From assembly GCA_002633005.1 (NCBI GenBank), contig NMRA01000316.1:448387-512386 (forward strand): a stretch of 64,000 bases of DNA, read 5' to 3'. Position numbers and translations under genes: made by a program. Of this stretch, positions 48,901 to 59,888 are shown piece by piece. Positions within the stretch are counted from its first letter, which is position 1, and every line of letters begins with the position of its first letter. The notes under the pieces were generated by a model. The model was not told the origin of the DNA, did no database searches, and was given only the letters and a program-made list of their open reading frames with translations. This DNA is from Phoronis australis. Its lineage: Eukaryota; Phoronida; Phoronidae.

Positions 48901-49902
48901 CGTATTACCAACCTGATGAACATCTTTAGACACGCTTATGTTTTGTTTGAAAATCTGTTGACAGGAGATGCGGGAAGTATCGCGGGACGACGGTATGAAA
49001 TTTGCAAGGCGACATCAGATGCTGTTCATTGAAGCTAGCGCCAAGACAAGAGAGGGCGTGCAGTGCGCCTTCGAGGAACTCGTGGAAAAGGTATGGTTAT
49101 GGTTAACATGGTAATGCTATTAGGAGCACTGGTCAAAATGTTTGCAAATGAGCATTTTAAGTTCGTTTGATCATTCACTTTGACCAGCCAACACTAGGGG
49201 GCGTGGTCTCTAAGTTTTCGCAAATGGATAAACTTATTTAAGCAATATTTCTTTAGTCATCCAATTGGAGATTTTGGACGTGGAAGGGATAACTAGTCTG
49301 CATCATGGCTTTGAATTTTGCGGACAGTTGTAAATCGTGTGTGGTTTACGATCAAGATGCCTTTTGAAATTGGTCTGCAAGATCAGTGAATGTAGTTCTT
49401 TGTGCACCCTGGTCTTAGTCATGCAACTTTCACAGTTGGGTTGTGTAACTAAACGCATCTAACATAGTACTCATGGTCGAGACGGTTACCCCTATCAATT
49501 CTGAATAGCAGAGCCTGGAATGGGTTCACGATCAACTTTCGACTTCAAGAATAAGAAGAATGGCACACACTGCGGAACCCTGGTGATTTTTGGAAAAATC
49601 GACTCGTGGTGGACTCTTATCCTTAATCTCTGCTTAATGAATATCAGCGAGATATTATTTTGACACCGGGGCCACTTTTCTGTGTAACTGTCCAAGAGCA
49701 AGACCTTTGAAAAGAGTACTGGGTGAAGAGGGAAGCCAGTGCCAGTCTTCAAATTGACTGAGAAAGCAATTTTAGATATGCATTTAAAGTTTGCAAGATG
49801 TCCTCTCGTAACTAATTTAACTAAATATAACACAAGTAGTTTAATACAATAAGTGTCCAGTTATGAGACTAAATACTAGCCAAAGCCAACAAGGTATAAT
49901 TA

Positions 49903-49966
<64 letters not shown>

Positions 49967-50785
49967 GTGGTCTAGCACTGTTGTATACAGTGAGAGTTAA
50001 CCCACACTTTCTTCCTTCCATGAAACCTGTCCACGTCCGTATTGGAAAGGGGTCATGGGCAAAGTAAAGATGTGGCTCAACCACATGATTGGCAGTAGCT
50101 ACTTTTTGACCGGAAACTTATTCCCGGCTTTGTTTGCAGGATTGTTGAAGCACATACAGTGTGACTGTCAAGAGTTTTTATTGGTACTTTTAAACGTTTA
50201 AGAACTCTATACATGTACATGTACAACCAGTGGTGCTAAACCCGTGTTTGTGTCAAAATACAAGTTTTGATCTTGGCCACTTACTATTATAGACTTTGAC
50301 TTATCTTATTTACATGTAGTTTAAGCGTGGTCCCTCAAAATATTTAACTGTACATTATTTCTTCAGACGTTGCTAGTATTAAAAGTTTTTGGTCATGGCT
50401 CGACCGAATTTTTATCAGCTTGGTTTTGAGCAATAACAAAACTGTCAGTTCTTTTGAAGTCCTGAGATCACCTCTAATTTGACTAAGAAACACTTCTAAA
50501 GCAATTTCATAATGGCAAATGCCTTATTTTTTGACTGAAAACACCGGTTTACTGCCGCTTAAGGGCTTAAATGCATTCAGTTTGTGTTATTAACCTTGAT
50601 TGAAACTGTGGCATCTGTTGGCAAAATTCCCAATCTCGAACTTGTAGTTTAAAATTGTTATTGTCTTTCTGCAGATTATACAAACCCCTGGACTTTGGGA
50701 AGCCGATGAGAAGAAAGGCTTAAGGGTGGGTGGTACCTCTGAACAGATGACGCAAACTTGTGCTGGATATTGCAGTCTAACATGA
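39911..50785 (+). CDS. RAB18: Rab18 small GTPase, seven exons, complete
   Basis: Exons: 39911-39981, 42009-42064, 43784-43845, 45460-45532, 48110-48228, 48965-49090 and 50675-50785. All are GT-AG with consistent phases; coding length 618 nt (205 aa; human, from memory, 206). Motifs: P-loop GESGVGKS (16-23), switch I region [17 protein letters not shown], switch [25 protein letters not shown] and EASAKT, all nearly identical to vertebrate Rab18. Family knowledge: Rab18 acts at the ER and lipid droplets, is activated by the RAB3GAP complex and is anchored by a C-terminal prenyl group. The C-terminus here is AGYCSLT, so a single prenylatable Cys202 is kept, but the last residue is Thr where human has Leu. 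The ATG sits in a good context (GGAAATGG). Introns 1 and 2 each carry a copy of a dispersed repeat, intron 4 an inverted G-rich element and intron 6 a TTA microsatellite. Confidence 0.97.
41335..41670. repeat. Dispersed repeat family R1, copy 3, Rab18 intron 1
   Basis: GGAACTAAACAGCAATGGTA, TTGAACATC, GCAGTTGTATTCACTGACAA, GGATACGGTTGAGTGATTTA and GCTGTATGTTGTGTTTC occur in the same order as in the other copies. Confidence 0.85.
42965..43400. repeat. Dispersed repeat family R1, copy 4, Rab18 intron 2
   Basis: The longest copy: GGAACTAAACGACAATGCTA through GACACGGTTGAGTGATTTAC, GCTATATGTTGTGTTTC, then GCGTGCAAGTTCCACTTTC, the last part shared only with the copy at 765-1135. Confidence 0.85.
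45970..47100. repeat. Diverged tandem-repeat block in Rab18 intron 4, same family
   Basis: Repeated phrases of the type GATATCTAGGAAGTTC, TCATGAAATTTGG, GATTTGATG and CCACCC/CCCCTCTGTGGC at irregular spacing of about 130-160 bases, resembling the inverted orientation of the array at 8.1-9.3 kb. No coding potential. Confidence 0.4.
47146..47956. mobile_element. Element with inverted C-rich/G-rich ends, Rab18 intron 4
   Basis: Left end AGACCTCGTGATTCCCCC followed by degenerate CGACCCACGACCCC repeats (47146-47230). Right end is the inverse: GGGTCTTGGGGGGTTGTGGG repeats (47889-47942) and then CATGAGGTCT. The arms differ in repeat number. The interior (about 655 bp) has no gene. Confidence 0.65.
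47889..47942 (+). other. G-quadruplex-prone G-rich tract
   Basis: At least six runs of three or more G (GGGGG, GGG, GGGGGG, GGG, GGGGG, GGGG, GGG) separated by 2-5 bases in 54 bases, on the transcribed-sense strand of Rab18 intron 4. Confidence 0.7.
49188..49206 (+). promoter_or_regulatory. CTCF-like site in Rab18 intron 6
   Basis: CCAACACTAGGGGGCGTGG matches the core CACTAGGGGGCG of the animal CTCF motif. Binding is inferred only. Confidence 0.35.
49906..49966. repeat. (TTA)n microsatellite in Rab18 intron 6
   Basis: About 20 uninterrupted TTA units. Confidence 0.97.
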
Positions 50786-52569
50786 AACATGAATTCCGGA
50801 TTAGAAGTGTGATGCTTTGTTTGATACCAGCTGCAGGACATTGAATGCAGTCACCTTCAATGGGAGTTGGACTATCAGGACTGTTATTTGTAAAGCGATA
50901 TTGTAGTCATGGTTTGAAATTCAGAAACGATCAAATTATTGGTCCTTCCGGTACCAGTGACCGTTATTTCTGCCTGTACATGGAGAGATTCCAGGAATAC
51001 GATAGCAATGTACACTTACTCTAGTTCTCAAAAAATGACAAATATTGTCTTATTGAAACTTGGCAAAGTTTTATAATATTAAAAGTGTTTTAAACCTGCG
51101 TTACCTCGTAGCAAAATACTTTTCATTAATAATTCAGTTTGGTCTAGACAGCTCATCTTGTCTTGTTGCATACAGTCGAGAAGTAGCTTTTAGGTTTAGA
51201 AAACTCGGACTACACGTTATTGCTTGAGGCTCCATTGGGTGCATAAAAATCCCAGAGATAAAATCTAAAATGAGATAAGAACCAAATTGAGACGAACGTC
51301 ATCAACTGTTAAGTGATCCAAAGTTTGAATTTTTGATGAAAGGTTTAAGCTGCTTTAATTGTTACTGATTTCTTTCATGATAGTTTTCAACGAAACTGTT
51401 CTCAACTCCTTTGAATACTTCTGTCCAGTTTATTTACTGTGTGGAGAATTAAACATGGGGCAGTTTTGTCATCAGTCAGGGTGTGTTATTGTGGTGCTCG
51501 TACAAGTCAATGTTTGACCTCTTTATCTGTTCAGGCATTGGTTGGTTAAAGTGTCAACAAAAAATGCTCATGAGATATTGTCTTGTAAAACAAACTATGC
51601 TACATGTACGCGCCAAGTGTCTTTGGCGAAATTCCATTTCCCAATCCTGATGGCAATCCTGTTGTAATCCATTCTCATTGTAAAGGTTTTCGCCTAGTTA
51701 ACTTTTTGCGGTTTTCATAGCCATGACGAATGGCTACAGTCTATGTATTTCGTCTTCTCTGTCCCTATGATAGGTAATTGTGGGTCATTTTGTTGGATGA
51801 CAGTTGGAGTTTATTGTATCAACATTATTTATCAACTTTCAAAATTGTACGGAAAAGTGGGAATTGTATTTCTGTTTTACACGTACGCAATGGTCTTGGT
51901 GATCTTAGGTAGTGGACCTTTCAGTGAATTGCCAGTGTACTTTAATAGGCGATACAAGCCATGTACTCCTCACAGATCTAGGATTTGTGAGGAGTTTAGT
52001 TACGTTTTTAAGTCCCTAGCACACCAGACTCATTCTCAGATCGTTTGCGCTGTCGTAACATGTTGATTCTGAGTGGCTGGCAACTGGTGGAAAAGCAACT
52101 TGGGCCAACAGCGTGCCTTGAACGCGACGCGGCACTCTCCACCCGTTCATACTCAAACTGCACTGGATTGAGTCCGTTTCCACTAACGTTTTCCCATTTT
52201 CGTCCTCTACCTTGGTGTGACTGGTTACTTAGGTAATGTCTTGTCAGTGTACATAGCCTTATACATGCTGTAGCCTCTACGATGCTGGATGTTAAGGGCT
52301 TTCATTGTCTAACTTGGATTTGAGTAGAGGTTAACATGTTTAGTCTCCTTAGTATTTATAACAGTAGCTACATTGTTTAAATTTATTTAATTACAAAATA
52401 TCAATATATAGCTGCCATATCAATTGTTCACTGTTGACAGCTAACTACATGGGTGTGAGAAAATCCTCAACCAAGGGACGTAAACCATGCCTCTGTACAT
52501 TAAAGCTTATGCAAATATATATGTTCAGAAAATTAGGTTTGCGTCTTGTCTTGTCTCGTTTACAATCGG
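50786..52569. other. Rab18 3' flank, noncoding
   Basis: Presumed 3' UTR followed by AT-rich sequence. I see no clear AATAAA in the first several hundred bases. Confidence 0.4.
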
Positions 52570-53560
52570 CAAGGGTTTAGATGCCAGCACGCCAATGGAG
52601 GAAATGCTCAGTAGGTGTTTCCAGCACGCACGTATGCTGCAGATTGGGATTATCAGTTGTCGCGGCGTTGGTTATAGACTGGGGAAGAAGGGAACAGTTT
52701 CTTATTGTCCGAGGAAAAAAAGAATTATTAATTTGTAGATGTCTGTTTTGGCATGGATGTGCTGAACGGAATTTTGTCGTCTGCAAATAGGCGGAGTCCG
52801 GTATCGGGTGAAATGTCCTTGCCAATATCATTGATGTCTTAGTAAAAATAGGACAGTGGTCCGAGAAGAGTGCCCAGGGTGGACACCGGATAAAACTGGA
52901 ATGAAGCTTGAACGTTTTCCATCGACCATTACTCCTTGTTTACGTTTGGTTAAAAAAGTTGAGATCCAGGATAGGAGATTTCCTTCAACGCTGTAGCAAC
53001 GGAGCTTGGTTAAAAGTTGTTGGCGCCAGAGGTACAAAGTCGATCGCCTTGTTGAATTCGAGAACAATGGCATCAAATTGGTCATCGTGGGTGTCAATGC
53101 ATTTAGCTAAATCAGTTAAGATCAGGATCAGTTGAGATTCAAACGAGTGATTACTACGGAAACCATGCTGTCGTCGTCCACAATATGGTGATTATCAAGA
53201 TGTGTCATGACGCTGGAAATCGAAGTGAATGTTTCTGGTCTGTAGTTTGCCGTATCAGAGCGATCATTCTTGAAAATAGTTATATTTGATGTTAGCCAGT
53301 CTTCTGCGGCAAGGCGCCAGAGTCCATTTGATACTGAATTGAAAATTGCTTGAACATAGGGGCGATTTTGTTGGCATTTTCTCAGAGAAGATTGAGGCGG
53401 GTAACTGAAAGTGTCAGGTCCTGGGGTTTTGTTCGCATTCAAGTTCTTTAGTAACTTAGAGATGCCATCGGTAGAAATGTCTGTAGGTGGAACAGCTGAA
53501 TAAGCAGCGGGTCCCAAGTGTGGGATACTAGTAGAGATATCCTCCTTGGTGAAAACTGAT
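52570..53560 (-). mobile_element. Non-LTR retrotransposon (jockey/CR1-like) reverse transcriptase relic
   Basis: Read on the minus strand, 53517-53128 holds the RT entry block (KLLKNLNANKTPGPD) and DWLTSNITIFKNDRSDTANYRPE. 53097-52828 holds GNLLSWISTFLTKRKQGVMV and LSGVHPG, and 52830-52735 holds INDIGKDISPDTGLRLFADD, where FADD is the catalytic box. Frames shift between the blocks, so it is dead. The 5' ORF1 and endonuclease parts are not visible. Confidence 0.85.
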
Positions 53561-56170
53561 TAATATCCGGATTGTGAGTGAAGTTTTGTAGTCGGTGGTA
53601 ATGCGCCATGAACAATTGACCTATTGGCTGCTTTCCTTAAACTGGAAGAAATTAGCCCGCACGCATGTGGTGGGAACTACCGTCAAATCAAGTTAGTGGC
53701 CTCCATTTAGCTATCCAGTAAGCTCCCCAGCGCACTAGCAAAAGACTCGATTTTCACTATCGCGATTTTGAGAGATCTTGCTTTTCTCCGGCGAAAGAAA
53801 TTCGGCCTAGGGAACGTCCTGTACTAAAAGCAGAAGCATATTCCTCGCTTGGAAGCGCCTTCTTATTCTATAAATGAAGGGCATTGATGACATAATCAAG
53901 AAACGTGCTCGTGTTGTTTGTTATAAACGTCTGTATAGGCGGTGTGGGCAAAGTTGCTTTTTGCCTTACAGTAAGTCTTATTTCGTCCAAATTAGTGTCA
54001 AGTATTTTTAAGACTAGTCCAATTTTGGTACGAGGGGGTGACCCCCTGATTTGTACTTGGCCCGCGTTGGGCACTGAGTAGCTTAGTGGCTAAAGGATAA
54101 TTTCAGTTGGCACTGGCTCTAATGCTGTTCTAATATTGTTTTCAGCTATTTGATCACAGAGTACGGTTATTATACGTTAAACAAAGGTCATAGAAATAAA
54201 TGTGACAGTCAAGCTAATGACTTAACTTCATGAGCACGTAATTACATACAACCAGCTATTCCAGCAAAAACGGAAGCAGAAAAATTGCACTTAGAAACTG
54301 ATAATGTATACTAAAACGAGTCGCATCTTTCCGCGTCCCACTCGACCTGCATGAAGCATACACAGGCAATCACTACCACTATAATCTGTTGTTGTTAACT
54401 ACAACTGGTCATTACGAAATGCAGGGCACTATTAATGACGAACATTAATAATGACAAGTCCGTCATTTCGCGTTCCGGCAAAGCCACTCGGTACATGAAC
54501 AGTAAAGTTCCGACAAGAAAGTCTATCGTAAACCTCACAGACTTGTGCTTGCTGTGGCTTCAGTCTGTGACTGTCTCCTGCCAACCCTGTGTTAGTCGTG
54601 CGGTGGCCGGGTGAATAATGACGATTGCCTTCAAGACTGTAAAGCATAAAAATTAACATGACAATACAAGCAAACGAACTCACAAACGAACAAAAACAAT
54701 TACACGCAGACAGAGACATCCGCCTGGTGTTAATTCCCTTAGACCCGTATCCTCATTAGTGAAAACGTACTCCTATACATGTATTAATTATACTTTTATG
54801 TCGAGGGTTGGTACATGTATGACTCTTCAGTTTTAGTCGTTGTAAGTCACGTTCTTGGTGTTTACACTATGCTTTTTGTATCGTGGACCTGCTTTGCATG
54901 CAGTGTGTGCCCGTATAGGTCGATCCAAGCGCTTATATCCGTCCGAAACGATACGTATTTTTTTAGAGTGTATGCTATTGTTTTGCACACTGGCCCCTGC
55001 ACCTAAAGTTTACTTATACAAGAAGGCCCAGATGGGTCACGGTCCTTTGTGAAACTTCAAATGCGTTTACATGAATGTACACTGTAAGTTTCCTACGTAC
55101 ATGTACTTTTGCTTAATCAAATCGTATAAGTATTGCTTATTCGACGAGCTGAATTCATTCGTTATGTCCAATCAAAGACAGGTTTACAATCAGTACAAAT
55201 TTATCAGCGTCGCCATTTACTTGCTCACTTGAAAAAAAATTCTTCGAAACTGGCCTTGCACGAATGTGGGAAGTTTTTCGCCGTTTTGAGATTTGACAGA
55301 ACGTAAGTGATTGGACTATACATGTATGAACTACTTGAGAGTCCGCGTTGAATAAGAATTAGTACTGAGGGCCCCCATGGAAAGCAGTGTGAACTGATGG
55401 GGCTACCCTCATTGTAAATATTACATTAATAAATAAATAATGTACGCGTTGAATAATAAACAATTCTGCGCTTTCAATGAGAACAGAAAGGTTGAACCAT
55501 CTCGGCGAGTTATTAAGCAAAAGTGTGCGTTGATTAAGTACAGTGTACATTTCAAAGAAAATCTACAGCCAGGTGGAAGTCTAATTTTACATCGCTTTCA
55601 TATGAAGATAAAGAAAACCAATATTTGCGCTCAGTACTCTATACATTTTGTAGTGAAGTCGACACAATCAACATTTGCTAATGAAAGAAATATTCTAGAA
55701 CAAATTGCCTTGAATCTGGGTAACTCCGATGCTCGGATATTGATCACCTCGGGATTGCTTTTAAAACTATTCTCGCAAACGGCCAGTATGGATGTACGAA
55801 CGATCGATGAAGAACGATGACTGGTATCAAAAAACATATACATCATGAAAATTTAAAAGACAATGGGATGGCTTGAAAATTGTCAAATATCAGATGACCT
55901 TCTGTAGGCCTACTCATGTTGCTAAGTATTCCTCGAACGTGTTACAACCATCCGTGTTAAGTGCGAGCCAAGTCGTAATGAATGCTTAGAAGATTTGGTA
56001 ACTACACAGTTGGTAATCCGGCGAAAGTAAGAGTTTCCCTGGCCTCAGCGCGCACGTGAAATTAGCAGTCACGCTTTCACGTGCATCATGTCTGCCTTTG
56101 CACGTACTTAAATTGACGTTCACACGTCCTTTGGAGGTAATGCAATTATACCCTCTGACACAGCACCACC
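53561..56170. other. Noncoding stretch, nothing recognised
   Basis: Frequent ACATGTA words but no gene, and no repeat shared with the rest of the window. Confidence 0.45.
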
Positions 56171-56334
56171 CAGGGGCGGATCCAGGATTTTTAGTTAGGG
56201 GGACTAGGGCTGAGTATTAGCCAGGATTTTGCCCGTCAGCAGGCATTAGCACCCCCCGAACTTCCAAATGAACTTTGGGAGAATTTTAGGGGGGCATGAC
56301 CCCCTTAGCCCCCCATCTAAATCCGCCACTGCCA
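56171..56334. mobile_element. ~165-bp foldback element (CAGGGGCGGATCC...ATCCGCCACTG), copy 1
   Basis: Inverted ends around GGGGCGGATC/ATCCGCC, an internal TTAGCCAGGATTTTG and a run of CCCCC. A second copy is at 59725-59888. Confidence 0.8.
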
Positions 56335-57587
56335 CCTACACTGAAAAGTGGCCCAGCTACCTTTCGCAGCACTATGAAAGAGTGTAGTGTAGTTATACAT
56401 CCTCTTGTAATTTTGCGTTTACATGCCGTGCATAAATATGCACTCAGGGGTAAACATATACTCGGGTGTTAACGTCGTCATGTAAACGGGGCTTTAGTGA
56501 TAAGGTTTGACAGTACATTTCCTAGATTATAACACTGGAAAGATGACCTCCTGTTATGTGCAATTGTGAAGACCAGGTCAGTTTTCACGAGAATTAACGA
56601 AACAAGTATACATGTATTATTAATTGAATGAGACCTGAATACATGAAATGTGTAAACCTTCTGTTTGGAAGAAAAGTAAATAAACATTTTTAACTTAAAA
56701 AAATAATTAACCTTCCCAGCAGTTGCTGTAAAAATGCCAACGGTTTCAACCGAAGCATAACCATTTAAGTTTTAATGCGTGGTCTTTGTTGTTTTCTTAT
56801 TTCTTCAATTTGATTTAGTGAACAACACTGACAGATGCCTTCCGTATCTTTGGAAGAGTACATGTACCAACACGAGATTGAAGTTTTTGAATAGTAACGT
56901 CGCGTTGAACTCGTCATTATATGAAAAATACTAACCATGGGTGATTTTTTTTCACTCGAAGATCGTCCTCGACTTAATGTGTTCATGGTAGGCAGGTTCG
57001 TTGGCAATGAAAAATTAAGGGTTTGAAACCAGTTTCAAACTAATGTTCATGTAGGAAGTCTAGGCACATTATTCGAGCAAGATTCTTAACAACTGCTGTA
57101 GGCCTACATTCCACGGGCCATTTAATTTTACATGTAGCTGAGATTGTTTGAAGAAATATAGGTGTACGACTATACATGTATATCGCGAGTAATACTTTTA
57201 AGCGTGGTTTTCGTCAAAATGTTCATGTATTGGCGCATGTGCCTAAATACTCGAACATACCGGGTATACGTTAGGCGGTACCTCTGTAGAAAAGACAGAA
57301 AAAAAAACAAATTTAATCAATCACGATCGGTTATTATTGCCAGTCTTCGAAATTTTCTTCAACAAGTATATGTAAGTATACACATCAGAATTCAATTGCA
57401 ATTTCATGTATACTCTATATGAAACTGATTCCGAGTTTTGGTCATGAATATGACGTAATTACGAAAACAAAACCCGTATTGGTTTTTATGGGCTGCACCT
57501 GCATCGGTGTCATTAAATCTGGCGTGTTAGGATAAACTAGTGTCGCATTTACTTCATCGTAAAGACTACTGGCCTGACGTGAACACG

Positions 57588-57926
57588 ATGGCTGCTATTG
57601 AAAGTCAAGAAAAACGAGACAAACGTTTGGTACGCAACGAAAACTAAATTTTGATGACGTAATAAAAATCACGTAATTTAAGCATAAAGATGTTGTTGTT
57701 AAGTACTTCAAACATGTATACTCATTTCAACCGTAAGATTTTCTGAACATTTTGATGAAAAGTATGGTGTATTCGATTATTTTGCTTGGTTTTTTATTAT
57801 TCTAGTCAGAAGTTGAACCAGAGAGATGGAGCACGAAAGCTGACTACCTGCTGTCTCTAATAGGAGCTACAGTGGGCTTGGGAAATTTGCTGCGATTTCC
57901 ATTTCTTTGTTACAGAAATGGTGGAG
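57588..57926 (+). CDS. SLC6-family Na+/Cl--dependent transporter, first two coding exons only
   Basis: Exon 1 57588-57629 encodes [14 protein letters not shown] and ends at a GTACGC donor in phase 0. Exon 2 57806-57926 starts after TTCTAG, encodes a cytosolic N-terminus ([14 protein letters not shown]) and all of transmembrane helix 1 ([20 protein letters not shown], then NGG), and ends at a GTACGT donor in phase 1. The GLGN-RFP unwound segment is the sodium/substrate site signature of neurotransmitter:sodium symporters. The usual Trp before RFP is Leu here. No continuation was found in the remaining 6 kb, so intron 2 is longer than that, or the later exons lie outside the window, or the gene is a 5' fragment. 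The substrate cannot be judged from this part. Confidence 0.88.
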
Positions 57927-59724
57927 GTACGTTTTTTAATTACGATGTGTCGATCGCAGAAACCTACATTTAAGTCCAAATTTCATTAGATTGCCTCGAG
58001 GGTCAAAGAATCAACCAGCGTAACAACGTCCGCATATTGAGACCAAAAAGGTACATGATACGTTTTTCTCAGTCAGTGGTCGTGTTCGGAGGACGTATGG
58101 AAAGTGTAATACATTAATTCACATTAATTTCATAAACTTTGTTGAAAATACGACTAAACTTTTTGTTTGAAAGCTTGGTACAGAGCCAGCCGCTCGTAGT
58201 GTCGAAACAATCTCCTTTCTTCAGGTGTGCATTAGTATGTAGCAAACACCGAGACACATTACGGCGTTTTCCCGTTGCTCCCAACTTGTTCAATTCTATA
58301 GCCCAACAACAAGTTGGTAAGTTTATCCCTGTAGCCAATATCTTACGCGACTGATTAACTCCATTCTGGCATTGATGGTTGGAGGGCCAGCTCTCTTTTG
58401 TTCGCTAATTGCTCTAATCTCCAATAAGATCGTAGGCTATCTACCCTGACTGGGTTGCGCTGTTAAAAACAAAAGTCAAGTTATAACATATTTGAACATT
58501 AACCAATAGCATTTCTGAAATCTCCGTCAAATGGTGATCATGTTTAGTTTTTGAATCGCCAAAATCGCTCAACTGCATCCGAAGTTACGACAATCTATTC
58601 TTTCCGAATAAACCAATTCACTCTGAGTTTGACTGTGTTCACACGTGGTCTGTAATAAGCCTATCAGATAATTGGCCTGCTTCATTTGTTGTTGTAACAG
58701 ACAAAAGAGTGTGCTTGGCAGTTAACAAAGCAGCAACATGTTATCACACGCTCAGAACCCCTACGTCTGATAAAGTCACTGAACGGGAAAACGCGGTCAT
58801 GATAACAAACAAATTAAAACGCTAGCTGTACATGTATTTCGAGACTTCATGTCACATCATCAGGCAATCAGTGGAAGGAACACATAATTAAACACTGAAA
58901 TACACGTGCCGGCGAAAAGAGGAGCATACAAACAGAGAGTGTGAATGCAACACACCGTAGGAAGCCCATGCAGGCACAAGCCTATTGAAACTGAAATCCA
59001 ACGTGCGGTACACACCTGTGAGCTGCTCATTCAACACAAGTTTTTCATGACTGATCAATTACGATTCCAAAATCTTTAGCCGAAATGTGTCATTTTCAAC
59101 ACAGCGAATGATTGTATTGTCCACTGTTTCTTGCCTAGTTATTTTTTGGTTATGTTGGCCGTGTATAAAATGACCTTGAATAGACCCGCCCTGCAGTTGC
59201 ATGGACAACCGTCGTGAGAGCACACACCGTGTGTTCAATGTAACGCTGTTCACGAGAATAAGGACGACTCGCAAGAAGCGCATGGTGAGTTGCTGATGTT
59301 GTCTCTAAATTGTGGTAGGCCTACTTTGCTCGGTCTACCATGTTTAGTCCTCGAAATCCGCACACGGGTGGCTTTAGCTATACCCTGGATACAAATGGGA
59401 AGCAAATTCAAATCACTCTTCAAGTTATTTCAGTTGAATTCTTAATACCATGACAATGACAAATCACAACAATAACCAATCACTACCGGCATCGGTTGAG
59501 TAGACAAGCCGACTGGTCGATAGGGGCTTACATGTACTTTATCACTTTGGCCCGTCTCGAGTCCAAACACTTGGCAAGTGATCCCGCAGGTCTTACGAAG
59601 GACATTAATGTAGTTTTACGATGCTTTCGTCATTTACAATGATACTTCAAGACAAATGAGCATTATTGTCGGATCTCTATTGAGAGTAATGCAAAAGTCG
59701 GTTTGTTTACTGTACTGATCGATC

Positions 59725-59888
59725 CAGGGGCGGATCTAGGGTTTTGAGTTAGGAGGGGCACGTCAGAGTACATGTATTAGCCAGGATTTTGGTTGTCAGA
59801 CGTTCGCGCCCCCAAACTGCCAAATGGATCTAGGAGAAGTTTAGGGAGGCCATGGCCCCCTTTGCCCCCTCTAAATCCGCCGCTGCCA
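59725..59888. mobile_element. ~165-bp foldback element, copy 2
   Basis: Same ends and interior order as 56171-56334 (CAGGGGCGGATCTAGG ... AAATCCGCCGCTG). Both copies have the same orientation and are 3.5 kb apart on either side of the SLC6 exons. Confidence 0.8.

Noticed and set aside
49869-50084. Frame with a long Asn run
   Set aside because: It is the TTA microsatellite read on the minus strand.
55440-55820. 126-codon frame upstream of the SLC6 exons
   Set aside because: Composition typical of AT-rich noncoding DNA; no motif and no splice links.
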